Part shown: piece by piece, positions 28,890-38,500 of the stretch
Position numbering within the stretch: position 1 is the stretch's first letter
Layout of the letters: every line of letters begins with the position of its first letter
From: Gammaproteobacteria bacterium Ga0077554
Lineage (GTDB): Bacteria; Pseudomonadota; Gammaproteobacteria; Ga0077554; Ga007554
Reading direction: 5' to 3'
Length of the DNA: 64,000 bases
Assembly: GCA_001464585.1 (NCBI GenBank)
Contig: LNFF01000019.1
Coordinates: 1 to 64,000, forward strand
The notes under the pieces: model-generated
Seen by the model: only the letters and a program-made list of their open reading frames with translations
What the model was told of the DNA's origin: nothing
Databases searched by the model: none
Program-made: the position numbers and the translations under genes

Positions 28890-30215
28890 TTAGCCCTGAA
28901 CTGACTTTATCAACTCATCAAAAGACGTAGGCACTTCATTTACCTGAACTTTTTCGGCTATCCACTCCACTGCCTGATCTTCCAGCACCACCGCTTCAAC
29001 ACCTGCCATGCGCTCCCGCTTGGCATAATACCAGCGCAGCACTTCAGTGGGGTCTTCATAGCTCGCGGCAGCGGCTTCTACCATGGCACGCACCCGCTCC
29101 GGCTGGGCTTTAAAGCCATTCTGGCGAATGATTTCAGCGAGAATCAGCCCTAAAGCGACCCGGCGACGCGCATGCTCTTCGAACATGACCGGTTGCAAAT
29201 TGATGCTGGCCGATCCGCCGCCGCCACGCGCTTCCATATCATCCTTGGCCTGCTGCATTAACTGGCCAATTTCCGAATCCACCAACGCACGCGGCAAAGT
29301 CAGTGGATTGGCTTTCAGCAAACCGTCGAGCACTTGTTGTTTGACCTTGCGCTTGATGGCTTGTTCGGCCTCGCGCTGCATATTATTTCTGACTTCACTG
29401 CGCAACGCCTCAATGCCGCCTTCGCTGATGCCAAAACCAAGCGCAAATTCATCGTTCAGCTCCGGCAGTTTGGGCACGGAAACAGCCGCTACTTTAACGG
29501 CAAATTGCACGGCTTTGCCTGCCAGCTCTTTGGCGTGATACTGCTCAGGAAAACGTACGTTAAGGACACGCTCTTCGCCCGCCTTTACGCCGATCAGTTG
29601 CGATTCAAAACCGTCAATAAAGCTTTTGGAGCCAAGCACCACCGGCACCTGGTTGCCCTCGTTGCCGACAAATGGCTGGCGATCCCCGTTATCATCAATA
29701 AGGGTGCCGACAAAATCAATGACCACCCGGCCACCATCCTGCGCACCGTTTGTGGCGTCTTCCCATTCATTACGCTGCTTGCGCAACCGTTCGATTACGG
29801 CGCTGACATCGGCATCGGCGATCTCAGTGGTCGGCTTGGCAAGCGTGATGTTATCCAGGGACACCTGAGTGACCTCCGGGTAGATCTCAAACACGGCAGT
29901 ATATTCCAGGCCTTGACCCGGCTCGGCGCTGCTCTCCTCAATCCGTGGGTTACCGGCGGGACGCAACTGCTGCTGTACGACCGCTTCCTGAAAACTGGAA
30001 CGCACGACTTCGTCCTGCACCTCGAAACGCACCTGCTGGCCATACTTGCGCTGCACCACGGTAAACGGCACCTTGCCGGGGCGGAAACCATCAATTTTAG
30101 CGCGGCGCGCCAGCGATTTAAGGCGATCCTGAACTTCTTTTTCGATACGCTCGGCGGGCACCTTTACGGTAAGGCGACGCTCAAGACCCTCACTGGACTG
30201 GATTGAAACTTGCAT
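28890..30215 (-). CDS. tig: trigger factor, ribosome-associated chaperone and prolyl isomerase
   Basis: The 441-residue protein has the ribosome-binding domain with its signature loop (KIDGFRPGKVPFTVVQRKYG, corresponding to the GFRxGKxP motif), an FKBP-like domain at about residues 150-245 (DGGRVVIDFVGTLIDD, then IDGFESQLIGVKAGEER) and the helical C-terminal chaperone part. It is the first chaperone to meet nascent chains. It heads the proteolysis locus, 49 bases before clpP. A six-residue Gly/Ala/Ser stretch (ARGGGGSAS) in the C-domain is a minor oddity. Confidence 0.96.
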   Translation of the reverse strand: MQVSIQSSEGLERRLTVKVPAERIEKEVQDRLKSLARRAKIDGFRPGKVPFTVVQRKYGQQVRFEVQDEVVRSSFQEAVVQQQLRPAGNPRIEESSAEPGQGLEYTAVFEIYPEVTQVSLDNITLAKPTTEIADADVSAVIERLRKQRNEWEDATNGAQDGGRVVIDFVGTLIDDNGDRQPFVGNEGNQVPVVLGSKSFIDGFESQLIGVKAGEERVLNVRFPEQYHAKELAGKAVQFAVKVAAVSVPKLPELNDEFALGFGISEGGIEALRSEVRNNMQREAEQAIKRKVKQQVLDGLLKANPLTLPRALVDSEIGQLMQQAKDDMEARGGGGSASINLQPVMFEEHARRRVALGLILAEIIRQNGFKAQPERVRAMVEAAAASYEDPTEVLRWYYAKRERMAGVEAVVLEDQAVEWIAEKVQVNEVPTSFDELIKSVQG

Positions 30216-30338
30216 TTTCTACGCTACCTCGTCGCGGCGCACACACGCCGTCTAATTTTAACCTGATAAATTTAACCAATTGAAAATTAAATATGTTTAA
30301 TGTCAGTTTTTGAAATATTCATATAACACAACGTTGGC

Positions 30339-30423
30339 TGGTGCGAAAGGAGAGACTCGAACTCTCACAGGTTACCCCGCTGGTACCTAAAACCAGTGCG
30401 TCTACCAATTCCGCCACTTTCGC
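30339..30423 (-). tRNA. tRNA-Leu (anticodon TAG)
   Basis: An 85-base class II tRNA on the minus strand. The acceptor stem is GCGAAAG/CTTTCGC, the D-arm contains GGCGGAATTGGTAGACGC, and the anticodon stem CTGGT/ACCAG encloses the loop TTTAGGT with anticodon TAG. The variable arm is long and the T-arm contains GAGTTCGAGTCTC. The CCA end is encoded. It lies upstream of tig on the same strand, a common position. Confidence 0.95.
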
Positions 30424-30771
30424 AGGTTATTCACGACCCTGGGCTATGGATCATTGCATACGCTGCCAAACCTCGGTGCCACACTACAGATTAGACCACA
30501 AAACCGTGATTTTTTGCATCATTATAAGGATGTAAAACCTCAAAAAGCAGCTAAAAACTATAAAACTGCTTTAAAAGACGCTTTTTTGACCGCTCTAATG
30601 CGTGGACTTGTAGCAAATCATCTTGGGGGCATTCACCCCACTGTTCTGCAACGCCTCTATTTCATGGCTATAATGACATTATACAGTTGGCGCCACGTTC
30701 AGCCAATCTTACCATTACTTTACCGTAGTTAACCTGCTGTCTTCGCGCGCACTACGCAACTTTGAGAGTCT
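30424..30771. other. 350-base gene-free stretch between tRNA-Leu and the PsiE-like gene
   Basis: It should contain the tRNA-Leu promoter (minus strand, near 30424-30480) and the 3' end of the PsiE-like transcript. A/T-rich short repeats of the AAAAGC type occur at 30540-30590. No coding region is convincing. Confidence 0.5.
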
Positions 30772-31269
30772 TTACTTAAAGGAGGAAGTCCGCCAAGCTG
30801 CCAGCCCCTGCGATTGCCGGAGACGATCGTCACGCTCACGCAATAACCAGTAAACAATTCCCAGAGCCAGAGTGATTGCGGCCAAACCAAGCATGATTTC
30901 GGCGGATGTCTCCTTGAGATCCAGGATGATGAATTTACGGGCTACAGCCAGTAGAGCGATAAGCAAGATTACCTTCATCTGGATGATGCTCTGCTGCCGC
31001 TTTACCACATATTGAAGTGTATGGTTGAACTCCAGTGCGATCAATACCGTCATGATCTCGCCAAAGACATTTTGAAACACCTTATGGTCGAGGGGATCCA
31101 GCGCGCCAAACACGAGACCGCCAACAACCCCGACCAACAAACGGAAAGTAGCCACCAGGATTACGAGCGTAATCAGCAGCGTGAGCGCAAAGGCAACTAC
31201 GCTTTCAAAGCGTTGATAGAAGGTCATAATGCTCCACTGCTTCGGCAAAAGGCTCTGCAACCTCATCAT
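30772..31269 (-). CDS. PsiE-like phosphate-starvation-inducible family membrane protein
   Basis: A 165-residue integral membrane protein with four predicted helices (FALTLLITLVILVATFRLLV; VFGEIMTVLIALEFNHTL; MKVILLIALLAVARKFIIL; EIMLGLAAITLALGIVYWLL). The order and the segments GEIMTVLIALEF and VARKFIILD are those of the PsiE family (phosphate starvation-inducible). I start at ATG 31269, with AAGGAG eight bases upstream. No Pho box was identified. Function unknown; in this window it begins a stretch rich in stress-related genes. Confidence 0.8.
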   Translation of the reverse strand: MMRLQSLLPKQWSIMTFYQRFESVVAFALTLLITLVILVATFRLLVGVVGGLVFGALDPLDHKVFQNVFGEIMTVLIALEFNHTLQYVVKRQQSIIQMKVILLIALLAVARKFIILDLKETSAEIMLGLAAITLALGIVYWLLRERDDRLRQSQGLAAWRTSSFK

Positions 31270-31287
31270 TTTATTCACTCCTTGCAA

Positions 31288-31904
31288 GTTTGTATGACTT
31301 GCCTAACGACAGTGCAAAAACTACTTGGAAGATCGGAAGCTGCGATTTAGGGAGTACGTTGACCCCAACTCGACAGTGGATCGTTCCATGCAGCCGATTC
31401 TATGGGGTTTCCTTTTCACATTTTCAAAGAATTTTTCGCTCACAGGTTTTTTTCTACAACCTGCCTCTTCATCCCCCCACAAAAAATTGCCCAACAATGG
31501 AGGGATGCTTTTACCTAACCGAATGATTGGCGTTGATAAGGGATTTTTTCGTTGGTTTAGCTTTGTGCTATCCGCCAGCATGCGCGGCTTTCTGGCTCGC
31601 CATACGGCTTTGTCCACACTGACTTTTGCTGCACTTTACAAGAACTGCCGCCAAAGGCTGTCCCGAAAGTAGACCGGGCGGTTCTTCAAATGGACTAAAA
31701 TGGTGTTTTAATATTCCACCCATATAGGCACATCGGCATAGCCCCCGCTTATTTTTTATATTTTGTAACCACGTTTCCTTTTTTCATTTTTGTGTGCGAT
31801 TCCGTACAGATCCCCTAACTTCTTATCGTTAAATTAACTGTTAACAGCATGCGGGGTAATTCCGCAATGCAATTTTAAGCCACATAAGCCACAAAGGAGG
31901 CAAT
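31288..31904. other. 617-base stretch without a convincing gene
   Basis: Overlapping open frames of about 100 codons on both strands (31325-31672 plus, 31321-31617 minus) have atypical residue composition, no ribosome-binding site and no recognised domain. The right end must contain the promoter and leader of the csbD-like gene (A/T-rich, with TTAACTGTTAACAG near 31833). The rest may be decayed foreign DNA. Confidence 0.45.
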
Positions 31905-32129
31905 ATGAACTGGGATATTATTGAAGGAAACTGGAAACAATTTAAGGGCAATATGAAGGAGCGGTGGGGAAAACTCACTGACGATCATCTGGATACTATC
32001 GCTGGCAAACGTGACCAGCTAGCGGGCAAGATCCAAGAAATGTATGGCGTAAGTAAAGAGGAAGCTGAAAAGCAAATCAAGATATTTGAAGAGAGTGCCC
32101 AACAGAAGAGGCAGTTCAGGGATTCTTAG
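31905..32129 (+). CDS. CsbD-family stress protein, copy 1
   Basis: The 74-residue protein has the typical CsbD start MNWDIIEGNWKQFKGNMKER followed by WGKLTDDHLDTIAGKRDQLA and a helical, charged tail. CsbD proteins are small, abundant and induced by general stress (sigma B in Bacillus) or by phosphate limitation in some Proteobacteria; their biochemical role is unknown. The ribosome-binding site AAAGGAGG is nearly perfect. A closely similar paralogue lies at 47592-47792; this copy has an extra C-terminal QQKRQFRDS tail. Confidence 0.92.
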   Translation: MNWDIIEGNWKQFKGNMKERWGKLTDDHLDTIAGKRDQLAGKIQEMYGVSKEEAEKQIKIFEESAQQKRQFRDS

Positions 32130-32216
32130 TTGGAACAATTATTTATTCTGACATCATTAGCAATCACGACACGTTGGGCGGCGGGGTTATCTGTCATCCA
32201 CAAGAGGTTTAAAATT

Positions 32217-32666
32217 ATGGCAACTCTCCATGCTTATCTTAAGTTTCCTGGTAATGCTGAGAAAGCTTTAATGTTTTATCAACATATATTTGGTGGCGAA
32301 TTTTTGGCTGTCCTACGTTTTAAAGACAATCCAGATATAGCAGAAAAATTATCTGAACAGGGTAAAGAAAAAATCCTATTCATGGTGCTCACGATTGGTC
32401 ACGGTACAACGCTAATGGCAAGTGATGTACTCGAATCAGCAGGGCATCCACTCACGAGCGGGAATAATTACTATGTCTATGTTGGTGCTGATACTCATGA
32501 GGAAGGTGAGCGCATCTTCAATAAACTCTCTGAAGACGGTGAGGTCGAAACTCCATTCCAAAAAACGGATTGGGGTGCATTTTTTGGAGCCTTAAAGGAT
32601 AAATACGGAACACCCTGGATGATTAATTACCAAGAAGCTCTCGGTTCTCTCAAGAAGAAGCCATAG
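32217..32666 (+). CDS. VOC/PhnB-like (glyoxalase superfamily) protein
   Basis: A 149-residue protein of the PhnB/YjdN type: start MATLHAYLKFPGNAEKALMF, YQHIFGGEFLAVLRF, a central LMASDVLESAGHPLTSGNNY and the end WGAFFGALKDKYGTPWMINY. Members have two paired beta-alpha-beta-beta-beta modules; many lack a known reaction. I start at ATG 32217, with AGAGG upstream; an earlier in-frame TTG is not supported. Such VOC genes are frequent integron cassette cargo, which is of interest because the next gene ends in an attC-like site. Confidence 0.85.
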   Translation: MATLHAYLKFPGNAEKALMFYQHIFGGEFLAVLRFKDNPDIAEKLSEQGKEKILFMVLTIGHGTTLMASDVLESAGHPLTSGNNYYVYVGADTHEEGERIFNKLSEDGEVETPFQKTDWGAFFGALKDKYGTPWMINYQEALGSLKKKP

Positions 32667-32728
32667 CGAAATGAAAAAGAAGACATGGATCGTCAGATCG
32701 AGAGCTTGAAATTGCACACCAAACCAAC

Positions 32729-33321
32729 ATGAAAGATGAAACATATATCATTCTTCTTCGCGGTGTGACCCCAAGTGGCAAGAACAAGGTCCCGATGGCA
32801 CCGCTGCGCGCGGCTCTCACCAAAGGAGGACTGAAAGACGTGCAGGCGTATATTCAAAGTGGCAACGTCATCGCCGCATCTGAACTAACTCAAGCTGCGC
32901 TTGAGAGGCTTGTGCGTGAAGTCATTCGTAAGAGTTTTGGGGGAGATCTAGCCGTTGTGGCGAGAACTGCGAAGCAGTTTGCGCGCGTCGTAAAGCAGAA
33001 TCCATTCGCAGATGCCGATGGGCAGGGTTATACTCCTCTCTGCTTGCCACAGAACCTGGCAAGAAGCTATTGAGAGAGCTTGTATCCACCGACTTCTCGC
33101 CTGACCAAGTCAGGTATGTAAACAACACGATATACACGCTATATGCGACCAAGCACAGTGATTCCAAGTTCAACAACAACTTTTTCGAGCGCAAGCTCAA
33201 AGTCACAGCGACTACCAGAAATCTCAACACTATGCTCAAGCTCGTTGCTTTAGCCGCCGCCCAACAAGACGCTCCAGCCGACGGCTCTGTCGCCGCTTCG
33301 CGTCGCCAGAGACGCGGCTGA
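32729..33321 (+). pseudogene. DUF1697 protein gene, frameshifted
   Basis: The 5' part (from ATG 32729) encodes a normal DUF1697 N-terminus (YIILLRGVTPSGKNKVPMAP, LKDVQAYIQSGNVIA, then ADADGQGY). Near 33027-33032 the frame changes, and the first frame stops at 33071-33073. The downstream frame carries the remainder (LLATEPGKKLLRELVSTDFS, FERKLKVTATTRNLNTMLKL). One inserted or lost base therefore divides a full-length domain. The last codons of the second frame run into the attC-like site, as cassette genes often do. A sequencing error could also produce this picture. Confidence 0.75.
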
Positions 33322-33336
33322 GCTTCGTCGTTAGGG
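33259..33336 (+). repeat. attC-like integron cassette recombination site
   Basis: An imperfect 78-base palindrome lies at the 3' end of the DUF1697 gene. The outer boxes are GCCCAAC (fits RYYYAAC) at 33259-33265 and GTTAGGG (six of seven positions of GTTRRRY) at 33330-33336. Inner arms CCAGCCG and CGGCTG pair, and a second inner foldback CTCTG/CAGAG surrounds the centre. No integrase gene and no second site were found in the window. Confidence 0.6.
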
Positions 33337-33390
33337 TGGATATACACGGAACATTCTGAAATTCGATATTACGATATGGAGGTTTAGATT

Positions 33391-33939
33391 ATGAAGTGGA
33401 AAAATTCGTTAGCTGCAATGGGACTGATAATGCTCAGTCTATTTGTCACCCCCACGGTCTCAGCCGATAGCAAGGCAGAGATCGACCCGAACGTGAATCA
33501 AACCTTGACGCAGTTCTATGCTCAGCATGCGAAAAATAAAGGCCTTGCGGAAAAAGCGGCTGGCATGCTTATCTTTCCACGTATTACTAAAGCTGGGTTG
33601 GGAATCGCTGGCGAGTATGGCGAGGGTGTTTTGCAAGTCAAGGACATGCCTGTTGACTACTATACTATCAGCTCTGCTTCGATCGGCCTTACCCTCGGTG
33701 TTGCAAGTCGTAGCCAAATCATCATGTTTATGACCCAAGAAGCGCTGGACAAATTCAAGAATAGCGACGGGTGGAAGATTGGCCTCGATGCTAATGTGGC
33801 TATCATATCAATGGGGGCAGGTGGAGAATATGATACTAAAACCCTCCAGGAACCTATCCTTGGCTTCGTGTTCGGTGAGAAGGGGCTGATAGGTGACCTG
33901 TCACTGGAAGGCTCCAAGATCACGAAGGTACAGAAGTAA
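33391..33939 (+). CDS. SYLF/Ysc84-domain lipid-binding protein, secreted
   Basis: The 182-residue protein has a Sec signal peptide (LAAMGLIMLSLFVTPTVSA) and a SYLF domain: AAGMLIFPRITKAGLGIAGE near residue 58, VDYYTISSASIGLTLGVASR, and the end VFGEKGLIGDLSLEGSKI. SYLF proteins bind phosphoinositides in eukaryotes; bacterial members are periplasmic or outer-membrane-associated and of unknown role. The ribosome-binding site is TGGAGG. It follows the attC-like site by about 55 bases, so it may lie just outside a former cassette. Confidence 0.85.
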   Translation: MKWKNSLAAMGLIMLSLFVTPTVSADSKAEIDPNVNQTLTQFYAQHAKNKGLAEKAAGMLIFPRITKAGLGIAGEYGEGVLQVKDMPVDYYTISSASIGLTLGVASRSQIIMFMTQEALDKFKNSDGWKIGLDANVAIISMGAGGEYDTKTLQEPILGFVFGEKGLIGDLSLEGSKITKVQK

Positions 33940-34105
33940 ATTGATTGGGTCAGCCACACATTGTTTGAGTATCTTTTGCGGTACGTCCAAGTCACCGAAT
34001 AGATGCTTGTGGGGGTGGCGGCGCCCTGGGGCATTGGTTCGGACAGCGTACCGCCATGTCTACGTGGATTATCTATCTCAGCCCCAATCGGGGGAAATAT
34101 ATGCC

Positions 34106-34651
34106 CTAATCTGTACTTGAATGGGCGCGCCGCTCCCTGAATGTTTTCTGTAATACACACAATTGCAGATCCTCACGATAAGGAATCCCAAACCGCTCAT
34201 CACCATAAGGAAAATCAACACCTTTTCCCGTATTCACATAACCCCGGCGCTCATACCACTGAATTAGTGCGGTTCGCAGCGCAATAACGGTCATAATCAT
34301 CGTTTCACACTGCCATTCTTTGCATGCAAATGTTTCAGCATGCAAGAGAAATGTTTTCCCAACCCCTTGCGCCTGACTTTCGGGTTTTACCACAAACATG
34401 CCCAGGTAGCAGTTCTTTTGTTCGCGCCGCAGATGCACACTGCCAATCAACACATCATCCAAAAAACACAGTAAAAATATATTACCAGGCGTTTTCATAA
34501 TTTCCAGGATCGCATCCGGATCGGTTCTTTGACCCCCCAGTAAATCTGCTTCGGTAGTCCAGCCTTGACGACTCGATTCACCCCGATAAGCAGAGTTTAC
34601 CAACGTCGCAATTTGAGTAGCTTCAGTTTCCTGGGCAAATCGAAATATCAT
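34106..34651 (-). CDS. GNAT-family N-acetyltransferase
   Basis: The 181-residue protein has the GNAT fold signatures: MIFRFAQETEATQIATLVNS at the start, a core strand FLDDVLIGSVHLRR, and the acetyl-CoA-binding motif A YLGMFVVKPESQAQGVGKTF with the Q-x-x-G-x-G/A pattern. Later ALIQWYERRGYVNTG marks the C-terminal half. The acceptor substrate is unknown. It is a single gene on the minus strand, with no strong ribosome-binding site before the ATG. Confidence 0.85.
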   Translation of the reverse strand: MIFRFAQETEATQIATLVNSAYRGESSRQGWTTEADLLGGQRTDPDAILEIMKTPGNIFLLCFLDDVLIGSVHLRREQKNCYLGMFVVKPESQAQGVGKTFLLHAETFACKEWQCETMIMTVIALRTALIQWYERRGYVNTGKGVDFPYGDERFGIPYREDLQLCVLQKTFRERRAHSSTD

Positions 34652-34724
34652 GGTTTACAAAAATATCTCACAAATACGCCCGCTTATAAATTAAACCTTA
34701 TTCAGGTACCAACAAAATGACGGA

Positions 34725-34759
34725 CTGAACGGCCTCCGGCTTTAGCCGGGGCCGTTCAG
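34725..34759. terminator. hairpin after the WHy lipoprotein gene
   Basis: CTGAACGGCC (34725-34734) pairs with GGCCGTTCAG (34750-34759), and inside these CCGGC pairs with GCCGG. It lies nine bases after the stop of the minus-strand lipoprotein gene, so termination is likely there. The T-run, however, follows on the plus strand. The inner CCGGCTTTAGCCGG also occurs in the IS200-like end hairpins. Confidence 0.55.
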
Positions 34760-34768
34760 TTTTCCGTT

Positions 34769-35251
34769 CTATTGTCCCTCTAACCACGGTAGTTTAATCT
34801 CCCCCTCTTCGTGAAAGGGCAACGATATTGCGGGTTGTGCCAGATGTACTTTGCCCGTTACCCCGTAACTGGCGGCCGGGGTTTTACTTTCTGCCATTTC
34901 TTTGAGCTGCCGGGTCAGGCCCACGAGCGTGCTCACGGCTTCCACATCCAGCACTGCTGAGCCAAAACGCGGGACGTTCACCGGGTTGCCGCTGACGCCT
35001 GTAACGAACGATTGTCCATTCAATTTGATTTCGAATTGCACACCCCTGATCGCAAAATCGAAGTCATTGGGATTTTGCACGCGCAGCTTCACTTGATAGC
35101 GCTGTTCCAGGATACCCGCCTCCACCAGCTCAATCGCAGTGATGCTGACACGCGGAGCTTCGGGCTTGTGGGGCAGTGCCGCACAGCCCACCATCAATGC
35201 AAAGATCAGTGTGATGCCTGATAAGCGCCTACCTTTTGGTTTGGTCGTCAT
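34769..35251 (-). CDS. LEA type 2 / WHy-domain lipoprotein
   Basis: A 160-residue protein with a lipoprotein signal (LIFALMVGC, Cys23) followed by one WHy (water stress and hypersensitive response) domain: VSITAIELVEAGILEQRYQV, LRVQNPNDFDFAIRGVQFEI, LNGQSFVTGVSGNPVNVPRF. WHy/LEA14-like domains are associated with desiccation tolerance in plants and protect enzymes from denaturation in some bacteria. It is probably anchored to the outer membrane facing the periplasm. It lies downstream of the giant glucan synthase gene on the same strand, separated by a 320-base repeat-containing spacer. Confidence 0.85.
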   Translation of the reverse strand: MTTKPKGRRLSGITLIFALMVGCAALPHKPEAPRVSITAIELVEAGILEQRYQVKLRVQNPNDFDFAIRGVQFEIKLNGQSFVTGVSGNPVNVPRFGSAVLDVEAVSTLVGLTRQLKEMAESKTPAASYGVTGKVHLAQPAISLPFHEEGEIKLPWLEGQ

Positions 35252-35574
35252 GATTCGCTACTCGGTTACCTGTGAAGAGCCTAGATAATACGGCAAACTC
35301 GCAGCTCAATCCAGGGGGTGGAAGGGGATACAACATTAAATGATCCCCACCCCAAGGGGCGAGGAATCTTAAGATCCCTCTCTACGTTCGGGATGACAGT
35401 AAACGCCGCAAGCGGCGGGGGAGAGCGTAGCGAGGGGCTTGAACCCGAAGGGATTGAACAAGAAATTACTACCCTTTACCCTAATGGCATTCCAAAAAAT
35501 TTATCGCTTGGCGATGCCGGGAAGTTCAAGCACGCTCGCGCTCAACTTTAGCATGAGCCTGCATTATTGCATAT
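35252..35574. other. repeat-rich spacer between the WHy lipoprotein and the glucan synthase
   Basis: It holds fragments of dispersed repeats: CGGGATGACAG at 35389-35399, the foldback CGCCG/CGGCG at 35404-35418 and GGGAGAGCGTAGCGAGGGG at about 35419-35438. The last is shared with the proC 3' end at about 62138. No gene is evident. Confidence 0.6.
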
Positions 35575-38500
35575 TCAATATTGAACAGGCGGCAATGCCA
35601 TAATTTTTACTTCGGCCGTGTGATCCTGACGGTCATCGATGAGCGGTATGATGTTATCTGTACATTCGATGTCATCTACTATCACGCGCATTGCATTGCT
35701 TCTCAGTGCATCATCGGACGCGGCTTGGGTTACGGTGATATGATACATCGTCTCGCGATAGCGGTAATGCAACTTGAACTCTGCCCACTCCGCAGGGAGG
35801 CATGGCGCAAAATGTAACTTGTCTACTTCCAGTCGGAGTCCGAGCAGAGATTCTACGATCAGGCGATACATCCAACCCGCCGAGCCGGTATACCAGCTCC
35901 AACCACCACGACCAGCATGCGGTGCGACTGCGTAGACATCGGCAGTGACTACGTAAGGCTCAACTTTATAAATCTCTGCATCCTCGGGCGATTTTGAATG
36001 ATTGATAGGATTGATCATGGTCAACAGTTCCCATGCCCGCTGGCTATCGCCCAGGGCGGCGAACGCCATGGTCGTCCAGATTGCAGCATGCGTGTATTGC
36101 CCACCATTTTCACGCACACCGGGGACGTATCCTTTGATGTAACCCGGATCCATGTCCGACGTATCAAACGGTGGATCCAGGAGTTGAATCAGTCCATGAT
36201 CATGCCGCACCAAGCGCGCATAGACGGCGCTCATGCCCTTGCGCGAGCGCTCTGCATCACCCGCACCAGAAAGTACTGACCAGCTTTGTGAGATCGAATC
36301 AATTTGGCATTCAGCATTAGCCGCCGACCCCAAGGGGGTGCCGTTATCAAAGTAAGCGCGACGATACCATGCGCCATCCCAGCCATTTTGTTCGATACGC
36401 TCACGCAGTTGCGCCGCTTCTTTTCGACAATCTTCGGCAAAAGATACATCATCTACACGTTGCGCCAATTCAGCGAAGCGCGTCAGCACTTCATACAAAA
36501 AGAACCCCAGCCAAATACTCTCGCCTTTGCCGTGCAGTCCTACTAAATTCATACCATCATTCCAATCGCCTGAACCGATCAGCGGCAAGCCATGCTCACC
36601 GAATCTGAGACCGTGGCGGATGGCTCTCACACAATGCTGATACACACTGGCGGTAACTGTGGAGTGTTGCGGCAGATCGTAATAAGAGTCGTCTTCCGCC
36701 CCAACAGCACGGCCCTCCAGGAAGTGGACAGATTCATTCAGCACGCCAGTATCACCGGTACAGAGCACATACCGACACGCTGCCAACGGCAACCACAGAT
36801 AATCGTCGGAGCAGCGGGTACGTACACCGCGGCTTGAGGGCGGATGCCACCAATGCTGCACATCACCTTCCAGAAATTGATGCGCTGCGCACAGCAGTAA
36901 TTGGTCGCGCACGCGTTGTGGTTCAGCATGAATCAGCGCCATCACGTCCTGTAACTGATCGCGGAAACCGAAAGCGCCACCTGATTGATAATAACCGCTG
37001 CGCGCCCACAGACGGCAGGCAAGCGTCTGATACACCAGCCAACCGTTGGTCAATACGTTAAGGGAGGCATCGGGCGTTTCCACTTGCACGGCGCCCAACG
37101 TACGTTTCCAGTAGCGCCACACTCCTTCAAGTTCAGTGTAGGCCGCAGCCGAGCCGCGAAAGCGTTTCACCAGCTTGCGCGCATCATCAATGCCTGATCT
37201 TCCGGCTTGGCCGAGCCGGAAGATAATCTCGCGCTCTTGCCCATCAGCCAAATCAAAATTTACTTGAATCGCAGCACAGGGATCCAATGCCGCGCCCACT
37301 TTACCCGAAAGCCGCGCCCGGGACATCGCTGCGGGCTTTTTTAGCGAGCCGTTACGGCCAATGAATTCAGTGCGGTCACCACTCAGCGTGCAATTAGGGT
37401 CATCCACATCGAAGAACGCAATTCGATCAGCGAATTCCGGATTATAAGGATTACGTGCGAACAGCGCACCACTCTCAGAATCGACTTCAGTGGTGACGTG
37501 CATAACAGATTTTGGCCGCAAATCGCCTAGCACCCACTCCACATAGCCCGTCGCGGAAAGACGGCGCGGCCGTCCGGAAACGTTACGTACTTTCAGTACC
37601 GAAAACTTGACTGCCGCATCCAGCGCCACATATACCCACAACTCGGAGCTAATGCCACCTTCACTATATTCAAACACGCTATAGCCGAAGCCGTGACGAC
37701 TAACGTAAGGATTCGCTCCGCGCGTGGGCAAGGGAGTGGGAGACCAGAAATAACCGCTCTCCTCATCCCGCAGATAAAACGCTTCACCACTGGCATCGGA
37801 TACCGGATCATTGTGCCAGGGGGTAAGGCGAAACTCATGCGCGTTTTCGCTCCAGGTATAAGCTAGCCCATTCTCAGAGATAACCGTACCAAAATGTGGA
37901 TTTGCCAATACATTTACCCATGGTGCGGGGGTCATATGCCCGGCGGTGGTAGTCATGACGTACTCGCGCCCATCGGTGGTGAATCCACCGATCCCATTGT
38001 GCAGAATGAGATCACGCGGCGGCTCGACGCTGGGTGAAAATTCCGGGCGGTGACGTCGCGTCGGCTGAAAGCGTGGCACGCGCATTCCCTTTGGACTCTG
38101 ACGATTGACCTGTTCTGCGAGCGTTCCGCGAGTATCGCTGAGAATAATGCGTGCCACTGACTGGAACAGAATGCGGTCTTCGCTGGACATCTGTTCTGCA
38201 AGACGCACGAAAATGCCCCCCGGTCGATCTATCACATGGGCTTCGACGCCTGCTGCAATCAAGCCGATAATCTGATCTTGAAGCAACTGCCGATAACCAG
38301 CCCGGTCTTCGTTCCAGATGACCAAATCCACTGCAAGCCCTTTTAAACGCCAATAAGCGTGCGCTTGCACCAGTTGTCGCACCAGTTCGATATTATCCGC
38401 ACTGCCAATCTGTAATAGCACAATGGGCAAGTCACCGGAAATAGCATAGCCCCATAAGCCGGATTGTCCACGGCGATTCTGTAACAGAATACCTGCGTCG

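Noticed and set aside
29334-30206. A 290-codon open frame on the plus strand antisense to tig
   Set aside because: It lies entirely within the trigger factor gene, has no ribosome-binding site and no recognisable domain; it follows from the codon bias of tig.
31325-31672. Open frames of about 100 codons on both strands in the 31.3-31.7 kb spacer
   Set aside because: No start signal, no family resemblance and an atypical residue mix; I could not link them to any transposase either.
32172-32182. GTTGGGC upstream of the VOC gene, a possible R' box that would make VOC plus DUF1697 one cassette
   Set aside because: The preceding 70 bases lack the palindromic arms of an attC site, so this is a chance heptamer match.
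32729-33073. Annotating the DUF1697 part as an intact short gene
   Set aside because: The conserved C-terminal half continues in another frame immediately downstream, so a frameshift is the better reading.
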